Positions 33,309 to 34,577 of a stretch of 34,577 nucleotides of DNA are shown here, piece after piece (position 1 is the first letter of the stretch; every line of letters begins with the position of its first letter). A model generated the notes under the pieces. That model was not told the DNA's origin, searched no databases, and was given only the letters and a program-made list of their open reading frames with translations. Origin of the DNA: Cyanobacteriota bacterium erpe_2018_sw_21hr_WHONDRS-SW48-000092_B_bin.40 (GTDB taxonomy: Bacteria; Cyanobacteriota; Vampirovibrionia; Obscuribacterales; Obscuribacteraceae); the NCBI GenBank assembly GCA_030917395.1, contig JAUPUU010000272.1, positions 1 to 34,577 on the forward strand, in the 5' to 3' direction. A program made the translations under genes and the position numbers.

Positions 33309-33320
33309 AATGCTAGCTAT

Positions 33321-33356
33321 TGAATCTAGCCCTGAATCTAGCCTTGATTCTAGCTA
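33321..33356. repeat. Three 12-bp tandem repeats
   Basis: TGAATCTAGCCC (33321-33332), TGAATCTAGCCT (33333-33344) and TGATTCTAGCTA (33345-33356) follow each other without gaps. The array ends 3 bp before the stop codon of the 33360-33923 gene (minus strand), so it lies in its 3' untranslated region. CTAG occurs in each unit. Confidence 0.7.
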
Positions 33357-33359
33357 GAT

Positions 33360-33923
33360 TTATTCGTCTTCGTCATCATCGGCAGCACGTTTCTTCGGAC
33401 CTGGAGCCGATGATTTAGCCGGAGCATTTTGTTGCTGCAGCATACGATTTTGCTGAATCTGCTGCATTTGTTTCACAGCCGATTCATAGGCTCCCTTGTA
33501 GCGATCACCACCAGGTAGTTGCATGGCAATACCAAGTGCTCTGGAAGCACCAGCGAAATCGTTGGAATTGTAGAGCATCTGACCAAGCTGACCTTGAAAA
33601 TCAGCATTCCCCGGGTTGTTCTGGGCGGCCTTGCGATAGTGAATTAAAGCTGGACCTTTCTTACCGGCAGCCACCAATAGACGAGCATAGTTAAAATGCA
33701 AGACCCCATCGTTTGGTTTCATAGCCAGTAAAATGTTGTACTCGCCCTCAGCTTCAGCATTGCGGCCGAGATCGGTATAACACTTGAGTAGACTCATGTG
33801 AATCATTTCTTTGCGCCCCATCGTCATACCCATCTGCGCATTAGCGCTCTGAATATTGACTGAGCATGCCAACGAGAGAAGCGCAAAAGCAAGAGCAAAT
33901 CGTGATGTAACCTTAAACGTCAT
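33360..33923 (-). CDS. Small exported TPR protein with Gln-rich tail
   Basis: A 187-residue protein with a signal peptide (about 1-29, ending SANAQMG). Three helical hairpins follow: HMSLLKCYTDLGRNAEAEGEY, LHFNYARLLVAAGKKGPALIHYRKA and FQGQLGQMLYNSNDFAGASRAL are TPR-type. The tail is Gln/Met-rich (QQIQQNRMLQQQ), then Ala/Pro/Lys and acidic (DDDEDE), probably disordered. AAAGGGG lies about 9 bases before the ATG. It sits between two paralogous genes of the same orientation, suggesting a duplicated unit. The likely role is protein interaction in the periplasm. Confidence 0.88.
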   Translation of the reverse strand: MTFKVTSRFALAFALLSLACSVNIQSANAQMGMTMGRKEMIHMSLLKCYTDLGRNAEAEGEYNILLAMKPNDGVLHFNYARLLVAAGKKGPALIHYRKAAQNNPGNADFQGQLGQMLYNSNDFAGASRALGIAMQLPGGDRYKGAYESAVKQMQQIQQNRMLQQQNAPAKSSAPGPKKRAADDDEDE

Positions 33924-33950
33924 TTTTGAAAACCCCTTTCTTATGCTTGC

Positions 33951-34577
33951 TTACTGCTGTCCGCGGTGAAGTTCAATAATCTTGTAAATCTTATCGAGAT
34001 TTTTGTCAGTAGCTTCCAGGCGACCGAAGCTACCGTGATAAGTCTCAAAGGCACCGTTGGTTGGAATAGCTAAATCTGTGAAAAGTAACCACTTACTGCC
34101 TTTCTTAGGCATTAGATCAGGCGAGAATTTCCAATCTTTTGGTGGTTCATCACCGGTCTTATCGTGAAACTCAAAGCGAACAGGCATTTGTCGGTTGAGC
34201 TTAGGTCCGCGTAAGAATGTGTCTATATGGAATCGAGCCACAGGTGGGTGATAGTAGGTGATTATGTCGGCCTTGTCGTAGCCTTCATAAGTACAAATAC
34301 CAATAAATTCACAGGCTGTATAAGCGTTCTCTAGGGTGAGAGCGAAATCTGACTTATCTCCCCGCACATCTTCACCATGCACTAGTTCGCGTGTTGGCGG
34401 CTTGTATTTGGTCACTTCCGCTATCATGCGGTCTTTTTCTGCCTGCGTAAGCTCACGCTTGGGCACTTCTTTTACAGTTTCAGTTTTGACCATCAAAGCC
34501 CGCAGCTTATCAGGCATGTAGTTGGCATCAGCATCTACAGTTAGCAATGCTTTCTTTAGCACCGGAATAGCTTCTTC
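33951..34577 (-). CDS. Paralogue of the 32101-33267 gene, C-terminal part (5' end outside window)
   Basis: The minus-strand frame is open to the last base of the window (EEAIPVLKKAL at the edge), so the gene continues beyond it. The visible 208 or so residues align along their whole length with the C-terminal half of the 32101-33267 product: CEFIGICTYEGYDKAD, YHPPVARFHIDTFLRGPKLNR, FEFHDKTGDEPP, GSKWLLFTDLAIPTNGAFETY, GSFGRLEAT and an identical ELHRGQQ end. The main difference is the segment between the TPR part and the conserved domain (about residues 30-80 of the visible part), which is diverged. It is 27 bp upstream of the small TPR gene on the same strand and probably co-transcribed with it. 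Confidence 0.88.
   Translation of the reverse strand, partial: EEAIPVLKKALLTVDADANYMPDKLRALMVKTETVKEVPKRELTQAEKDRMIAEVTKYKPPTRELVHGEDVRGDKSDFALTLENAYTACEFIGICTYEGYDKADIITYYHPPVARFHIDTFLRGPKLNRQMPVRFEFHDKTGDEPPKDWKFSPDLMPKKGSKWLLFTDLAIPTNGAFETYHGSFGRLEATDKNLDKIYKIIELHRGQQ

Noticed and set aside
1-34577. tRNA or rRNA genes, CRISPR arrays, transposases or prophage genes
   Set aside because: I found no cloverleaf-like sequence, no regularly spaced identical repeats with unique spacers and no integrase or transposase motif.

Overview
This window looks like chromosomal DNA of a Gram-negative-type (diderm) bacterium of moderate GC. It encodes an OmpA-type outer-membrane/peptidoglycan protein, many exported TPR or repeat-containing proteins, oxygen-linked enzymes (homogentisate dioxygenase, methionine sulfoxide reductase) and many lineage-specific hypothetical proteins with low-complexity linkers. 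The mixture reminds me of the non-photosynthetic cyanobacterial relatives (Melainabacteria/Vampirovibrionia, Obscuribacter-like). That is an inference from gene style; no rRNA or tRNA is present to confirm it. I see no phage, transposase, integrase or CRISPR array.

Layout. 1-5.5 kb: end of a VWA-domain gene, a PEBP/YbhB-like protein downstream of a small exported Cys-containing protein, a DUF1963 protein, an HtrA-type serine protease and an OmpA-family protein. 5.7-9.1 kb: orphan dnaK, a long hairpin, msrA and a two-domain rhodanese. 9.1-12.6 kb: a repeat-containing intergenic stretch, a Spy-like LTxxQ protein, a second structured intergenic region, a tail-to-tail pair of paralogous exported proteins and a GNAT acetyltransferase. 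12.6-17.8 kb: a secreted small protein with a YidD-like pattern, a TPR protein, a DUF2207 membrane protein and an exported helical-repeat protein. 17.8-23.2 kb (minus strand): a GT-C-type membrane glycosyltransferase, a large protein with an Asn-Pro-Tyr-rich linker and MshEN/GspE-N-like motifs, and a Rossmann NAD(P)-binding protein. 23.3-26.5 kb: quinone oxidoreductase plus proC, an LRR membrane protein and a small TPR protein. 26.5-31.6 kb (plus strand): homogentisate dioxygenase, a second MshEN-like linker protein and a REC-HPt-REC-REC-GGDEF diguanylate cyclase. 31.6-34.6 kb (minus strand): a YkgJ-type cysteine-cluster protein and two near-identical paralogues flanking a small TPR protein.

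The most interesting signal is the undescribed family at 18663-20630 and 27903-29522. It has a conserved N-terminal domain, a long low-complexity linker and a C-terminal region with repeats matching most of the published MshEN/GspE-N pattern. One member sits 25 bp upstream of an apparently complete GGDEF protein with an I-site, which suggests a two-gene c-di-GMP output module. The arginine at motif position 1 is missing in all copies, so nucleotide binding is unproven.
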